64,000 nt of DNA from Actinomyces sp. B33 (GTDB lineage: Bacteria; Actinomycetota; Actinomycetes; Actinomycetales; Actinomycetaceae). Each line of letters starts with the position of its first letter. Within the stretch, counting starts at the first letter, position 1. A program made the position numbers and the translations under genes. Positions 38,125-46,365 of this stretch are shown here, piece after piece. Location of the stretch: NCBI RefSeq assembly GCF_028437565.1, contig NZ_JAMRYR010000004.1, forward strand, positions 330,237 to 394,236. Direction: 5' to 3'. A model generated the notes under the pieces. It was not told the DNA's origin. It saw only the letters and a list, made by a program, of their open reading frames with translations, and searched no databases.

Positions 38125-39414
38125 GTGGATTCCCTCAATGACATGACACTGGCCGAGCTGGATCCGCAGATCCGCGCCGTCCTCGACGACGAGCTCGAGC
38201 GCCAGCGCACCACACTGGAGATGATCGCCTCGGAGAACTTCGTCCCCCGGGCAGTCCTCGAGGCGCAGGGGTCGGTCCTGACGAACAAGTACGCCGAGGG
38301 CTACCCCGGTCGGCGCTACTACGGGGGCTGCGAGGCCGTCGACGTCGCCGAGTCCCTGGCGATCTCGCGCGCCAAGGAGGTGTTCGGCGCCGACTACGCC
38401 AATGTCCAGCCCCACGCCGGCGCCCAGGCCAACGCGGCGGCCCTCATGGCGATGGCGGACGTCGGGGACACGATCCTCGGCCTGTCTCTGGCCCACGGCG
38501 GGCACCTGACCCACGGCATGAAGATCAATTTCTCCGGCAAGCACTACAACGCCGTCGCCTACGAGGTGAGCCGCGAGACCATGCGGATCGAGCCCGAGCA
38601 GGTGCGCGAGGCCGCTCTGCGCGAGCGTCCCCGGGTCATCATCGCCGGATGGTCCGCCTACCCCCGCCATCTCGACTTCCAGGCGTTCCGGCAGATCGCC
38701 GACGAGGTGGGAGCGGCCCTGTGGGTCGACATGGCGCACTTCGCGGGCCTCGTCGCCGCGGGGCTCCACCCCAGTCCCGTCCCCTACGCCGATGTCGTGA
38801 CGACCACCGTCCACAAGACCCTCGGCGGGCCGCGCTCGGGCATGATCCTGTCGTCGCGCGGCGAGCAGTGGGGCAGGAGGATCAACTCCGCCGTGTTCCC
38901 CGGCCAGCAGGGCGGCCCCCTGATGCACGCGATCGCCGCCAAGGCCATCGCGATGAGGGTCGCCCAGACCGAGGAGTTCAAGGATCGTCAGCGTCGCACC
39001 CTCGAGGGCGCCCGGCTCCTCGCCGAGCGCCTGGGCGCCGAGGACGCCCGGAAGGCGGGGATCAGGCTCGTCACCGGGGGGACCGACGTCCACCTCGTCC
39101 TCGTCGACCTCGTCGATTCGAGCCTCGACGGCAAGCAGGCCGAGGATCTCCTCCACGAGGTCGGCATCACCGTCAACCGCAACGCCGTCCCCTTCGACCC
39201 GCGCCCGCCGGCCGTCACCTCCGGCCTGCGGATCGGCACCCCGGCGCTGGCCACGCGCGGCTTCGCCGCCGACGACTTCGCGGAGGTCGCGGACATCATC
39301 GCGACGGCCCTGGTCCAGGGGGCCTCGGGCGGCGCGGTCGACGTCGACGGCCTGCGCCGTCGCGTCGCGGCCCTGACCGACGCCCACCCGCTCTACGCCG
39401 GGCTCGGCCGGTGA
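38125..39414 (+). CDS. glyA: Serine hydroxymethyltransferase
   Basis: A PLP enzyme converting serine and THF to glycine and 5,10-methylene-THF. The 429 residues are normal for the family. PLP lysine Lys231 is in [14 protein letters not shown]; also seen are [24 protein letters not shown] and the HGGHLTHG loop. GTG 38125 is set by AAGGAG five bases upstream; the longer open frame runs into the riboswitch and is not coding. The stop overlaps the folD GTG. Confidence 0.97.
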   Translation: MDSLNDMTLAELDPQIRAVLDDELERQRTTLEMIASENFVPRAVLEAQGSVLTNKYAEGYPGRRYYGGCEAVDVAESLAISRAKEVFGADYANVQPHAGAQANAAALMAMADVGDTILGLSLAHGGHLTHGMKINFSGKHYNAVAYEVSRETMRIEPEQVREAALRERPRVIIAGWSAYPRHLDFQAFRQIADEVGAALWVDMAHFAGLVAAGLHPSPVPYADVVTTTVHKTLGGPRSGMILSSRGEQWGRRINSAVFPGQQGGPLMHAIAAKAIAMRVAQTEEFKDRQRRTLEGARLLAERLGAEDARKAGIRLVTGGTDVHLVLVDLVDSSLDGKQAEDLLHEVGITVNRNAVPFDPRPPAVTSGLRIGTPALATRGFAADDFAEVADIIATALVQGASGGAVDVDGLRRRVAALTDAHPLYAGLGR

Positions 39415-40313
39415 GGGCGCCCTGGGCGGGCCCCGCCCGCGTCCTCGACGGCGCCGCGTGCGCCGCGGCCGTCAAGGCCGAGCTCGCCGAGCGGGTGAGG
39501 GCCCTGCGGGCGCTCGGCGTGGTCCCGGGGCTCGGCACCGTCCTCGTCGGCGACGACCCGGGGTCGCGCACGTACGTGGCGGGCAAGCACCGCGATTGCG
39601 CGGAGGTCGGGATCGAGTCGATCCGGGTGGATCTGCCCGCCGACGCCTCGCAGGAGGAGATCGAGGCGGCGATCGATCGGCTCAACGCGGATCCGGCGTG
39701 CACGGGGTACATCGTCCAGCTGCCCCTGCCGTGGGGCGTCGATCAGAACGCGGTCCTGGAGAGGATCGACCCGGACAAGGACGCCGATGGCCTCCATCCG
39801 ATGAATCTCGGGCGCCTCGTTCTGCGCGGCTCGGGCGCGATCGACTCGCCGCTGCCGTGCACGCCGCGCGCCGTCATCGAGCTCGTGGGGCGCCACGGGA
39901 TCGACCTGGCGGGGGCGGACGTGTGCGTCGTCGGGCGAGGGGTGACCGTGGGCCGGTCGATCGGGCTCCTGCTGACCCGGCGCGAGGTCAACGCGACCGT
40001 CGACGTGTGCCATACCGGGACCGTCGATCTGGCCGATCATGTGCGCCGCGCCGATGTCGTCGTGGCGGCCGCCGGTTCGGCGGGGCTGATTACTCCGGGC
40101 ATGGTCAAGCCGGGCGCCGTCGTCCTGGACGTCGGGGTGTCCCGGGTGGCGGGCGAGGACGGTCGTGCGCGCTTGGCGGGGGATGTGGCCGACGGCGTGG
40201 ACGAGGTGGCGTCGTGGATATCGCCGAATCCGGGCGGGGTGGGCCCGATGACGAGGGCGCTGCTGGTGGCCAATGTCGTCGAGGCGGCGGAGAGAGCGGC
40301 GGGCGGACGATAG
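39411..40313 (+). CDS. folD: Methylenetetrahydrofolate dehydrogenase/cyclohydrolase
   Basis: Bifunctional enzyme making 10-formyl-THF from 5,10-methylene-THF with NADP+. The 300 residues fit. Catalytic Tyr/Lys are in [17 protein letters not shown], followed by the folate region [28 protein letters not shown] and the dinucleotide motif [16 protein letters not shown] (alanine/serine-rich variant of GRS.IVGKP). GTG 39411 overlaps the glyA TGA (GTGA). Shares the ZTP riboswitch-controlled mRNA with glyA; terminated at 40334-40364. Confidence 0.96.
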   Translation: MRAPWAGPARVLDGAACAAAVKAELAERVRALRALGVVPGLGTVLVGDDPGSRTYVAGKHRDCAEVGIESIRVDLPADASQEEIEAAIDRLNADPACTGYIVQLPLPWGVDQNAVLERIDPDKDADGLHPMNLGRLVLRGSGAIDSPLPCTPRAVIELVGRHGIDLAGADVCVVGRGVTVGRSIGLLLTRREVNATVDVCHTGTVDLADHVRRADVVVAAAGSAGLITPGMVKPGAVVLDVGVSRVAGEDGRARLAGDVADGVDEVASWISPNPGGVGPMTRALLVANVVEAAERAAGGR

Positions 40314-40333
40314 ATAGCGCGCATCGCCGTGGA

Positions 40334-40364
40334 GACGTGGCGGGGCCTTGGGCCCCGCCACGTC
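40334..40364 (+). terminator. Terminator of glyA-folD
   Basis: A perfect 14-bp stem (40334-40347 with 40351-40364) and the 3-base loop TTG, then GGTTGTTGG. Confidence 0.8.
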
Positions 40365-40598
40365 GGTTGTTGGGGGCGGTGGGAGCGGGCGCCCGGGAGG
40401 GGCGGGAGGCGCATTTGTCGCCTGCGGTTCGGGCTGCGTCGCGCAAGTGGTGGTGGGGGCTCGGGTTCGAGGACTCCCATGGGAGGCGGCGTCGCGCGTG
40501 GGGTGGGGGCGCTGCATGGTCCGCCGGCGGGCGTAGACGACAAGGTCGATGACGGTACGAATGTCAATAGGAAAAAAGTCCTAGATTTTAATGTAAAA
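40365..40598. other. Gene-free stretch between folD terminator and arc regulatory region
   Basis: G-rich, non-coding on inspection. Composition changes abruptly at about 40550 from GC-rich to strongly AT-rich. No tRNA or mobile-element end was recognised. Confidence 0.4.
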
Positions 40599-40684
40599 AG
40601 TACGTTTGTACTACCTGAGAAATAGCTGAAATTGCTCAACCCTCTTGTTGGCACAAGCGTACTGCTAGTACGTTTGTGCCAACA
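40599..40684. promoter_or_regulatory. AT-rich multi-dyad regulatory region of the arc operon
   Basis: Three dyads. The first is AGTAC-GTTT-GTACT (40599-40612). The second is TGAGAAAT...ATTGCTCA (40616-40623 and 40631-40638, one mismatch). The third is a 39-bp near-perfect palindrome (40646-40684): 18-base arms with one mismatch around GCT. AGTACGTTTGT occurs in the first and third. The third ends 47 bases before arcA. An operator is favoured because the same word recurs at two sites 68 bases apart; an RNA hairpin is possible too. Confidence 0.7.
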
Positions 40685-40731
40685 CGACGACGTGTGATCC
40701 CTCTAACGAAATGACACAGGAGGACAGGGCG

Positions 40732-41955
40732 ATGAAACCCCGAGTCTCATCCGAGGTCGGCTCCCTCAAACAAGTGATGCTCCACCGGCCCGGCAAGGAA
40801 ATGCTCCGGCTGACGCCGTCCAACAAGGACGACCTCCTCTTCGACGACGTCCTCTGGCTCGAGAAGGCCCAGGAGGAGCACGACGCCTTCGCCCAGTCGC
40901 TCACCGAGCGCGGCGTCGACGTCCTCTACTTCCAGGAGCTGCTCGGGCAGGCCCTCGACAACCCCGCCGCCCGCCTTGAGGCCCTCAACGCCGTCTTCAC
41001 CGAGGAGACCTGCGGAACCGGCGCCGTCGACGTCATCGCCACCTACGCCGAGCAGCTCGACGCCCCCGACCTCGCCGAGCTCCTCATCGCCGGCATCACG
41101 AAGAAAGAGCTCTTCGACCGGATCGCCTACACGCGCTCGGTCTCCCTCGAGGCCATCGACAACGACGACTTCGTCCTCGCCCCCCTGCCCAACCACCTCT
41201 TCACGCGCGACACCTCGTGCTGGATCTACGACGGCGTCTCCATCAACTCGATGCGCAAGGAGGCCCGGCGCCGCGAGACCATCAACGCCCAGATCGTCTA
41301 CCGCTACCACCCGCGCTTCACCGCGGACGGCCCCCTCATCCACTCCAACGGCGTCGAGGCCGGACCGGCGACCGTCGAGGGCGGCGACGTCCTCGTCATC
41401 GGCAACGGCGCGGTCCTCATCGGCATGAGCGAGCGGACGTGCCCCCAGGGCGTCGAGCGCCTCGCCGCCCGCCTCTTCTCCGCGGGCGAGGTCACCAGCG
41501 TCATCGCCCTCGAAATGCCCAAGTCGCGCGCCCAGATGCACCTCGACACCGTGATGACGATGGCCGACCGCGACACCTTCGTCAAATACCCCGGCCTGGG
41601 GATGCTCCGCTCCCAGACGATCCGCCCCGGCGACACCCCCAAGGAGCTCGACGTCACCGTCAACGCCCCCGAGGCCATGCACGACGTCATCGCCGACGCC
41701 CTCGGCCTCGACTCCCTACGGATCCTCGAACCCCCCTTCGACTCCCTGACCTCCGAGCGCGAGCAGTGGAACGACGGATCGAACGTCCTGGCCATCGCGC
41801 CCGGCGTCGTCTCCACCTACGAGCGCAACACGGCGACCAATGAATTCCTCGAGGGCAACGGCATCGAGGTCGTCGCCATCCCCGGCAACGAACTGGGCCG
41901 GGGCCGCGGAGGCCCCCGCTGCATGAGCTGCCCCATCGTCCGCGAAGACGCGTGA
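40732..41955 (+). CDS. arcA: Arginine deiminase
   Basis: Hydrolyses arginine to citrulline and ammonia, first step of the ADI pathway (energy and acid resistance). The 407 residues match. The family motif LLFDD lies near residue 38, followed by PNHLFTRD, the active-site Glu/His regions ([18 protein letters not shown]) and the nucleophilic Cys in the C-terminal [18 protein letters not shown] 40732 is used because AGGAGG is 8 bases upstream; ATG 40711 would place the ribosome site inside the gene. First gene of arcA-arcB-arcC-amidinotransferase. Confidence 0.97.
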   Translation: MKPRVSSEVGSLKQVMLHRPGKEMLRLTPSNKDDLLFDDVLWLEKAQEEHDAFAQSLTERGVDVLYFQELLGQALDNPAARLEALNAVFTEETCGTGAVDVIATYAEQLDAPDLAELLIAGITKKELFDRIAYTRSVSLEAIDNDDFVLAPLPNHLFTRDTSCWIYDGVSINSMRKEARRRETINAQIVYRYHPRFTADGPLIHSNGVEAGPATVEGGDVLVIGNGAVLIGMSERTCPQGVERLAARLFSAGEVTSVIALEMPKSRAQMHLDTVMTMADRDTFVKYPGLGMLRSQTIRPGDTPKELDVTVNAPEAMHDVIADALGLDSLRILEPPFDSLTSEREQWNDGSNVLAIAPGVVSTYERNTATNEFLEGNGIEVVAIPGNELGRGRGGPRCMSCPIVREDA

Positions 41956-41989
41956 CGCAACCACCCCCACCGAGAAAGGAACGCCCACC

Positions 41990-42991
41990 ATGGCACACGC
42001 ACTCCAAGGCCGTCATTTCCTCAAGGAGATTGATTTCACTCCGAAGGAGTGGAAGTCGCTTCTTGATTTGTCCGCGTATTTGAAGGCGGCGAAGCGTGAG
42101 GGGAGGGAGGCGCAGTATTTGCGGGGTCGGAATATTGCGTTGTTGTTTGAGAAGACGTCGACTCGTACGCGGTGTTCGTTTGAGGTGGCGGCGTATGACC
42201 AGGGTGCTCGGGTGACGTATTTGGATCCGTCGGGGTCGCAGATGGGTCATAAGGAGTCGGTTGCTGATACGGCTCGTGTGTTGGGTCGGATGTTTGATGG
42301 TATTGAGTTCCGTGGTGCCAAGCAGGAGCATGTTGAGGTTTTGGCGCAGTTGTCGGGTGTTCCGGTGTGGAATGGGTTGACTGATGATTGGCATCCGACT
42401 CAGATGCTTGCTGATCAGTTGACGATGATCGAGCACGGTGGTGGTCGTGATTTGTCTGAGTTGTCGATCGCGTATGTGGGTGATGCGCGTAATAACGTGG
42501 GTAATTCGATTCTTGTGTCGTGCGCGATGATGGGCATGGATGTGCGGATGGTGGCGCCTGCGGCTCTTCAGAATGATGAGGCTGTGGTGGCTAAGGCGCG
42601 TGAGTTGGCTCAGGCGTCTGGTGGCAGTGTTCTGATGACGGATTGTGTTGATGAGGGTGTTGCTGGGGTTGATTTTGTGTACACCGATATTTGGGTGTCG
42701 ATGGGTGAGCCCAAGGAGGTGTGGGATGAGCGGATTGGGTTGTTGCGTGGGTATCAGGTGAATGCGGGGTTGATGGCGAAGGCTGGTGCTGGTGCGAAGT
42801 TCTTGCATTGTTTGCCGTCGTTCCATGATCGCAAGACGAGTGTGGGTGAGGAGATTTTCCAGCGGACGGGTTTGGATGGGCTGGAGGTCACCGATGAGGT
42901 GTTCGAGTCTGAGGCGTCGATCGTGTTCGATCAGGCCGAGAACCGGATGCACACGATCAAGGCCGTCATGGTCGCCACACTAGGAGACTGA
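41990..42991 (+). CDS. arcB: Ornithine carbamoyltransferase, catabolic copy (mosaic gene)
   Basis: In the ADI pathway it phosphorolyses citrulline to ornithine and carbamoyl phosphate. 333 residues: carbamoyl-phosphate loop STRTR at 57-61, HPTQ, the ornithine SMG loop in DIWVSMGEP and HCLPSFHD. Codon use is anomalous. From about codon 8 to codon 300 most codons end in T or G (for example TTG, GAT, CGT, GTG), while flanking genes use CTC, GAC, CGC, GTC. A sample at 42121-42180 has 32 of 60 G+C, against 45 of 60 at 43021-43080 in arcC. Both gene ends return to native style. From 42083 on it is identical, bar one base, to the second copy at 48548. Preceded by AAAGGAACGCCCACC; arcC follows after one base. 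Confidence 0.96.
   Translation: MAHALQGRHFLKEIDFTPKEWKSLLDLSAYLKAAKREGREAQYLRGRNIALLFEKTSTRTRCSFEVAAYDQGARVTYLDPSGSQMGHKESVADTARVLGRMFDGIEFRGAKQEHVEVLAQLSGVPVWNGLTDDWHPTQMLADQLTMIEHGGGRDLSELSIAYVGDARNNVGNSILVSCAMMGMDVRMVAPAALQNDEAVVAKARELAQASGGSVLMTDCVDEGVAGVDFVYTDIWVSMGEPKEVWDERIGLLRGYQVNAGLMAKAGAGAKFLHCLPSFHDRKTSVGEEIFQRTGLDGLEVTDEVFESEASIVFDQAENRMHTIKAVMVATLGD
42083..42991 (+). repeat. 909-bp direct repeat, copy 1 (3' part of arcB)
   Basis: Matches 48641-49549 at every position compared except 42887 (G here, A at 49445; Val300 versus Ile300). Homology starts in codon 32 and ends exactly with the stop codon. Confidence 0.97.
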
Positions 42992-42992
42992 G

Positions 42993-43973
42993 ATGCGGAT
43001 CGTCGTCGCACTGGGGGGCAACGCCCTCCTGCGCCGGGGGGATGTCCCCGACGCCACCACCCAGATCGCCCACGTCCAGCACGCCGCCCAGGAGCTCGCC
43101 AAGCTCGCCGAGCAGCACGAGCTCATCGTCACCCACGGCAACGGCCCGCAGGTCGGCGTCCTCGCCCTCGAGAGCGCCCAGGACGAGCGCCTCAGCGAGT
43201 GCTACCCCTTCGACACCCTCGGCGCCGAGACCCAGGGCATGATCGGCTACTGGCTCCTCCAGGCCCTCCAGAACGCCCTCCCCGGACGCCACGTCGCCTC
43301 GCTCGTCAACCAGACCCTCGTCCTGGCCGGAGACCCCGCCTTCGCCAACCCGACGAAGTTCATCGGGGAGGTCTACACGAAGGAGCAGGCCGAGGCCCTC
43401 GCCGCCGAGAAGGGATGGGTCGTCAAGCCGGACGGCGAGCACTACCGCCGCGTCATCGGCTCCCCCAAGCCCCAGCGGATCATCGAGACGCGGATGCTCC
43501 ACGTCCTCGTCAACGCCGGCGCCGTCGTCGTGTGCGCCGGCGGCGGCGGGATCCCCGTGATCCGCAACGAGAAGGGCAAGCTCCAGGGCGTCGAGGCCGT
43601 CATCGACAAGGACCGCACCGCCTCGGTCCTCGCCGAATCCCTCGACGCCGACGCCCTCCTGATCCTCACGGACGTCGACGGCGTCCAGGAGGGCTACGGG
43701 ACCCCCCAGGCCCGCACGATCCGACGGGCGACCCCCGCCCAACTGCGCGGCATGGGACTGCCCGCGGGGTCGATGGGCCCCAAGGTCGACGCCGTGTGCG
43801 ACTTCGTCGAGCTCACCGGCGGCATGGCCGCCATCGGGCGCCTCGAGGACGCCGTCGACATCATCGCCGGCCAGGCCGGGACGATCGTCACCGCCGGCGG
43901 CGACTACGGAGGCCCCGACGATATCCGCCCCGAACTGCCGGACGCCCTCGACGGCCGGATCCGCCGGGTCTGA
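42993..43973 (+). CDS. arcC: Carbamate kinase
   Basis: Makes ATP from carbamoyl phosphate and ADP, last step of the ADI pathway. 326 residues: VVALGGNALLRRG, THGNGPQVG, the PETSUB-like region VASLVNQTLVLAGDPAFANPTK, CAGGGGIPV, VIDKDRTASVLAE, and TDVDGV. ATG 42993 is one base after the arcB stop; its ribosome site GGAG lies within the end of arcB. Native C-ending codon use resumes here. Ends 106 bases before the amidinotransferase gene. Confidence 0.97.
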   Translation: MRIVVALGGNALLRRGDVPDATTQIAHVQHAAQELAKLAEQHELIVTHGNGPQVGVLALESAQDERLSECYPFDTLGAETQGMIGYWLLQALQNALPGRHVASLVNQTLVLAGDPAFANPTKFIGEVYTKEQAEALAAEKGWVVKPDGEHYRRVIGSPKPQRIIETRMLHVLVNAGAVVVCAGGGGIPVIRNEKGKLQGVEAVIDKDRTASVLAESLDADALLILTDVDGVQEGYGTPQARTIRRATPAQLRGMGLPAGSMGPKVDAVCDFVELTGGMAAIGRLEDAVDIIAGQAGTIVTAGGDYGGPDDIRPELPDALDGRIRRV

Positions 43974-44033
43974 GCGAATGGGGCTGTGAGAAAGGAGGTG
44001 GGAGCACCCGATCGACGGCTTGCGCCGCCACCA

Positions 44034-44052
44034 CGGTCCGGGAGCCGGACCG
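44034..44052 (+). other. Intercistronic hairpin between arcC and the amidinotransferase gene
   Basis: CGGTCCGG-GAG-CCGGACCG, perfect 8-bp stem, no T-run. An isolated full Shine-Dalgarno-like AAAGGAGGTG lies at 43991-44000 with no convincing start codon after it. The spacer may be an mRNA processing or attenuation site. Confidence 0.5.
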
Positions 44053-44079
44053 CCACACCACCACAAAGGAGTGAGAACA

Positions 44080-45207
44080 ATGACGAAGATCGTCAACTCG
44101 TGGAATGATTTCGATCCGCTCAAGCACGTCATCGTCGGGCGCGCCGACTTCTCGGTGATCCCGCCCGAGGAGCCCGCCACCTCCGAGAAGGTGCCGATCG
44201 ACTCCGAGATGCGCGGCATGTGGGGGCCCCGCCCCACCGCCACCGTCGAGGCCGCCAATGAGCAGCTCGACAACTACGTCAAGATCCTCGAGGGCCTGGG
44301 CGTCAAGGTCGACCGCCCGACCCCGCTGCAGTGGAACCAGGCCATCCAGACGCCCGACTTCCGCACCGAGTCCGGCTTCACGCAGATGCCGCCGCGCGAC
44401 ATCCTGCTGACCATCGGCGACGAGATCATGTCGTCGGCGAACTCCTTCCGCTGCCGCTACTTCGAGTACCTCGCCTACTGGCCGCTGATGAACCAGTACT
44501 TCGAGGAGGACCCGGAGTTCAAGTGGACCCAGGCCCCCCGCCCGCGCCTGACCGACAAGTCGTACAAGCACAACTACTACGACGAGAAGATCACGCTGGA
44601 GGAGCGCCTCGAGCGCACCGCGGCCAAGGACTTCGTCACCACCGAGGTCGAGCCGATGTGGGACGCCGCCGACGTCATGCGCATGGGCAAGGACCTGTTC
44701 ATCCAGCACGGTCTGACCACCAACCGCAAGGCGATGGAGTGGTTCAAGCGGTACTACCCCGACTTCCGCGTCCACGCCGTCAACTTCCCCGGCGACCCCT
44801 ACCCGATCCACATCGATGCGACCTTCGTGCCGCTGCGCCCGGGCCTCATCATCAACAACCCGCACCGCCGTCTGCCCGAAGAGCAGCGGAAGATCTTCGA
44901 GGCCAACGACTGGCAGATCGTCGACGCCGCCCAGCCGGCGCACGACAACCCGCCGCCGCTGTGCTACTCGTCCGTCTGGCTGTCGATGAACTGCCTGGTC
45001 ATCGACCACAAGACCGTCTGCGTCGAGGCCTCCGAGGTCCACCAGATGGAGCAGATGGACAAGCTCGGCATGAACGTCATCCCGGTTCCGTTCCGCGACG
45101 CCTACGCCTTCGGCGGCGGCCTGCACTGCGCGACCGCCGACGTCTACCGCGAGGGCACCTGCGAGGACTACTTCCCGAACCAGGTCGAGGACCCCACCCT
45201 CGTCTGA
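44080..45207 (+). CDS. Arginine:X amidinotransferase (glycine amidinotransferase family)
   Basis: 375 residues. It belongs to the guanidino-group-modifying superfamily and specifically resembles arginine:glycine/inosamine amidinotransferases. The triad is intact: Asp195 in MWDAADVMRMGKDLF, His244 in YPIHIDATF and nucleophile Cys350 in GGGLHCATADVYR. The spacing Asp to His (49) equals that of human AGAT. These enzymes move the amidino group of arginine to an amine, releasing ornithine and a guanidino compound. The acceptor cannot be read from sequence. ATG 44080 follows AAAGGAG by 8 bases. It follows arcABC, so its ornithine product enters the same pool. Confidence 0.88.
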   Translation: MTKIVNSWNDFDPLKHVIVGRADFSVIPPEEPATSEKVPIDSEMRGMWGPRPTATVEAANEQLDNYVKILEGLGVKVDRPTPLQWNQAIQTPDFRTESGFTQMPPRDILLTIGDEIMSSANSFRCRYFEYLAYWPLMNQYFEEDPEFKWTQAPRPRLTDKSYKHNYYDEKITLEERLERTAAKDFVTTEVEPMWDAADVMRMGKDLFIQHGLTTNRKAMEWFKRYYPDFRVHAVNFPGDPYPIHIDATFVPLRPGLIINNPHRRLPEEQRKIFEANDWQIVDAAQPAHDNPPPLCYSSVWLSMNCLVIDHKTVCVEASEVHQMEQMDKLGMNVIPVPFRDAYAFGGGLHCATADVYREGTCEDYFPNQVEDPTLV

Positions 45208-45215
45208 TCCCCGAT

Positions 45216-45250
45216 CCGGGGCCGCGCCGGTCCATCCGACGCGGCCCCGG
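45216..45250 (+). terminator. Terminator after the amidinotransferase gene
   Basis: CCGGGGCCGCG / CGCGGCCCCGG, perfect 11-bp stem and 13-base loop, 9 bases after the stop. Confidence 0.75.
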
Positions 45251-45287
45251 CCTCCCATATCCTCTCGACTTTGACAGGGGGACAACG

Positions 45288-46355
45288 ATGTCCGCTCCCA
45301 TCTCTCACGAGTACTCGATGAACAAAAGGCTCGGCGCCCTCGCCATGGTGCTCTCAGCCACGGGCATGGGCCTGGTGGGGACCTTCTCCCGCGGCGCGAC
45401 CGATGGGCTCCTGCCCGAGCACAAGGCCGTTATCGGCTCCTTCCTCGCCTTCGGGCGCATGTCCTTCGGAGTCATCGGCTTCCTCATCATCGCCCTGGCG
45501 ACGAAGAAGCTCTCCGACGTCTTCCATGCGCGCATCACTCCCGCCGTCGTCCTCGGCGGCATATCGATCGGCCTGTCCCTGGGCTGCTACATCTCCTCGA
45601 CGCTTCTGACCTCGATCGCCAACGCGGTCTTCCTCATCTACACCGGGCCGCTCTTCTGCACGATCCTGGCCCGGATCTTCCGCAAGGAGAAGGTCTCGCC
45701 GCTGGCAGCGGCCTTCCTCTCCCTCGTCTTCATCGGCATGCTGATGACGATCGGCATCATCGGCTGGGAGAACGGGCGCCCGACCTTCGGCCTCGACCTG
45801 TCGGCCTCCTCGGCGGAGTACCCGCTCAAGCCGCTCGGCGACCTCCTCGGGCTCCTGTCCGGGGTCTTCTACGGACTCGCCCTCTTCTTCTACGGCTACC
45901 GCAAGGACATGGACTCCATCGTCCGGGGGACGTGGAACTTCATCTGGGCGGTCGTCGCCACCCTCGCGATGTCGATCGTCCTGCGCCCGTGGGAGGGCGT
46001 GTCGACGTTCACCGGCTCGAACTGGGCCTGGGGCGTCGGCCTCTTCCTCGTGTGCGGACTGTTCGCCCTCGGATGGCTCGTCGTCGCCGGGCGCAACCTG
46101 CCCGCCGTCGAGATGTCGACGATCTCCTACTGGGAATGCGTGGTCGCCATCATCTGCGGCCTGCTGATCTTCCACGAGTCGCTCGACTTCGTCTCGGGGA
46201 TCGGTGGCCTGCTGATCATCATCGGCGGCCTCGCCCCGATCTTCGTCTCCTCCGATCCCGAGCCGATCGTCGAGGCCCCCGCGCCTGAGGCCCACCTCAC
46301 TGTTGAGGACGGCTCCGGCGAGCATGTCGCCTCACCGACGCGGACCAGGGTATGA
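45288..46355 (+). CDS. DMT-superfamily (EamA-type) permease
   Basis: 355 residues with ten predicted membrane helices in two EamA-like halves. The first half has an N-terminal helix (LGALAMVLSATGMGLVGTFSRGA) and the end of the fourth helix ANAVFLIYTGPLFCTILARIF; the second half ends ISYWECVVAIICGLLIFHESLDFVSGIGGLLIIIGGL. A hydrophilic acidic tail of about 35 residues follows. DMT proteins export or exchange metabolites and amino acids. Its place right after the amidinotransferase suggests export of a guanidino product or exchange of arginine/ornithine. This is inferred, not shown. ATG 45288 follows an AGGGGGA ribosome site. Confidence 0.85.
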   Translation: MSAPISHEYSMNKRLGALAMVLSATGMGLVGTFSRGATDGLLPEHKAVIGSFLAFGRMSFGVIGFLIIALATKKLSDVFHARITPAVVLGGISIGLSLGCYISSTLLTSIANAVFLIYTGPLFCTILARIFRKEKVSPLAAAFLSLVFIGMLMTIGIIGWENGRPTFGLDLSASSAEYPLKPLGDLLGLLSGVFYGLALFFYGYRKDMDSIVRGTWNFIWAVVATLAMSIVLRPWEGVSTFTGSNWAWGVGLFLVCGLFALGWLVVAGRNLPAVEMSTISYWECVVAIICGLLIFHESLDFVSGIGGLLIIIGGLAPIFVSSDPEPIVEAPAPEAHLTVEDGSGEHVASPTRTRV

Positions 46356-46365
46356 GAGGTGTCCC

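Noticed and set aside
40440..40490. GGGTTCGAGGACTCCC resembling a tRNA T-arm
   Set aside because: The stem does not pair with proper spacing and no acceptor, D or anticodon arms can be drawn around it.
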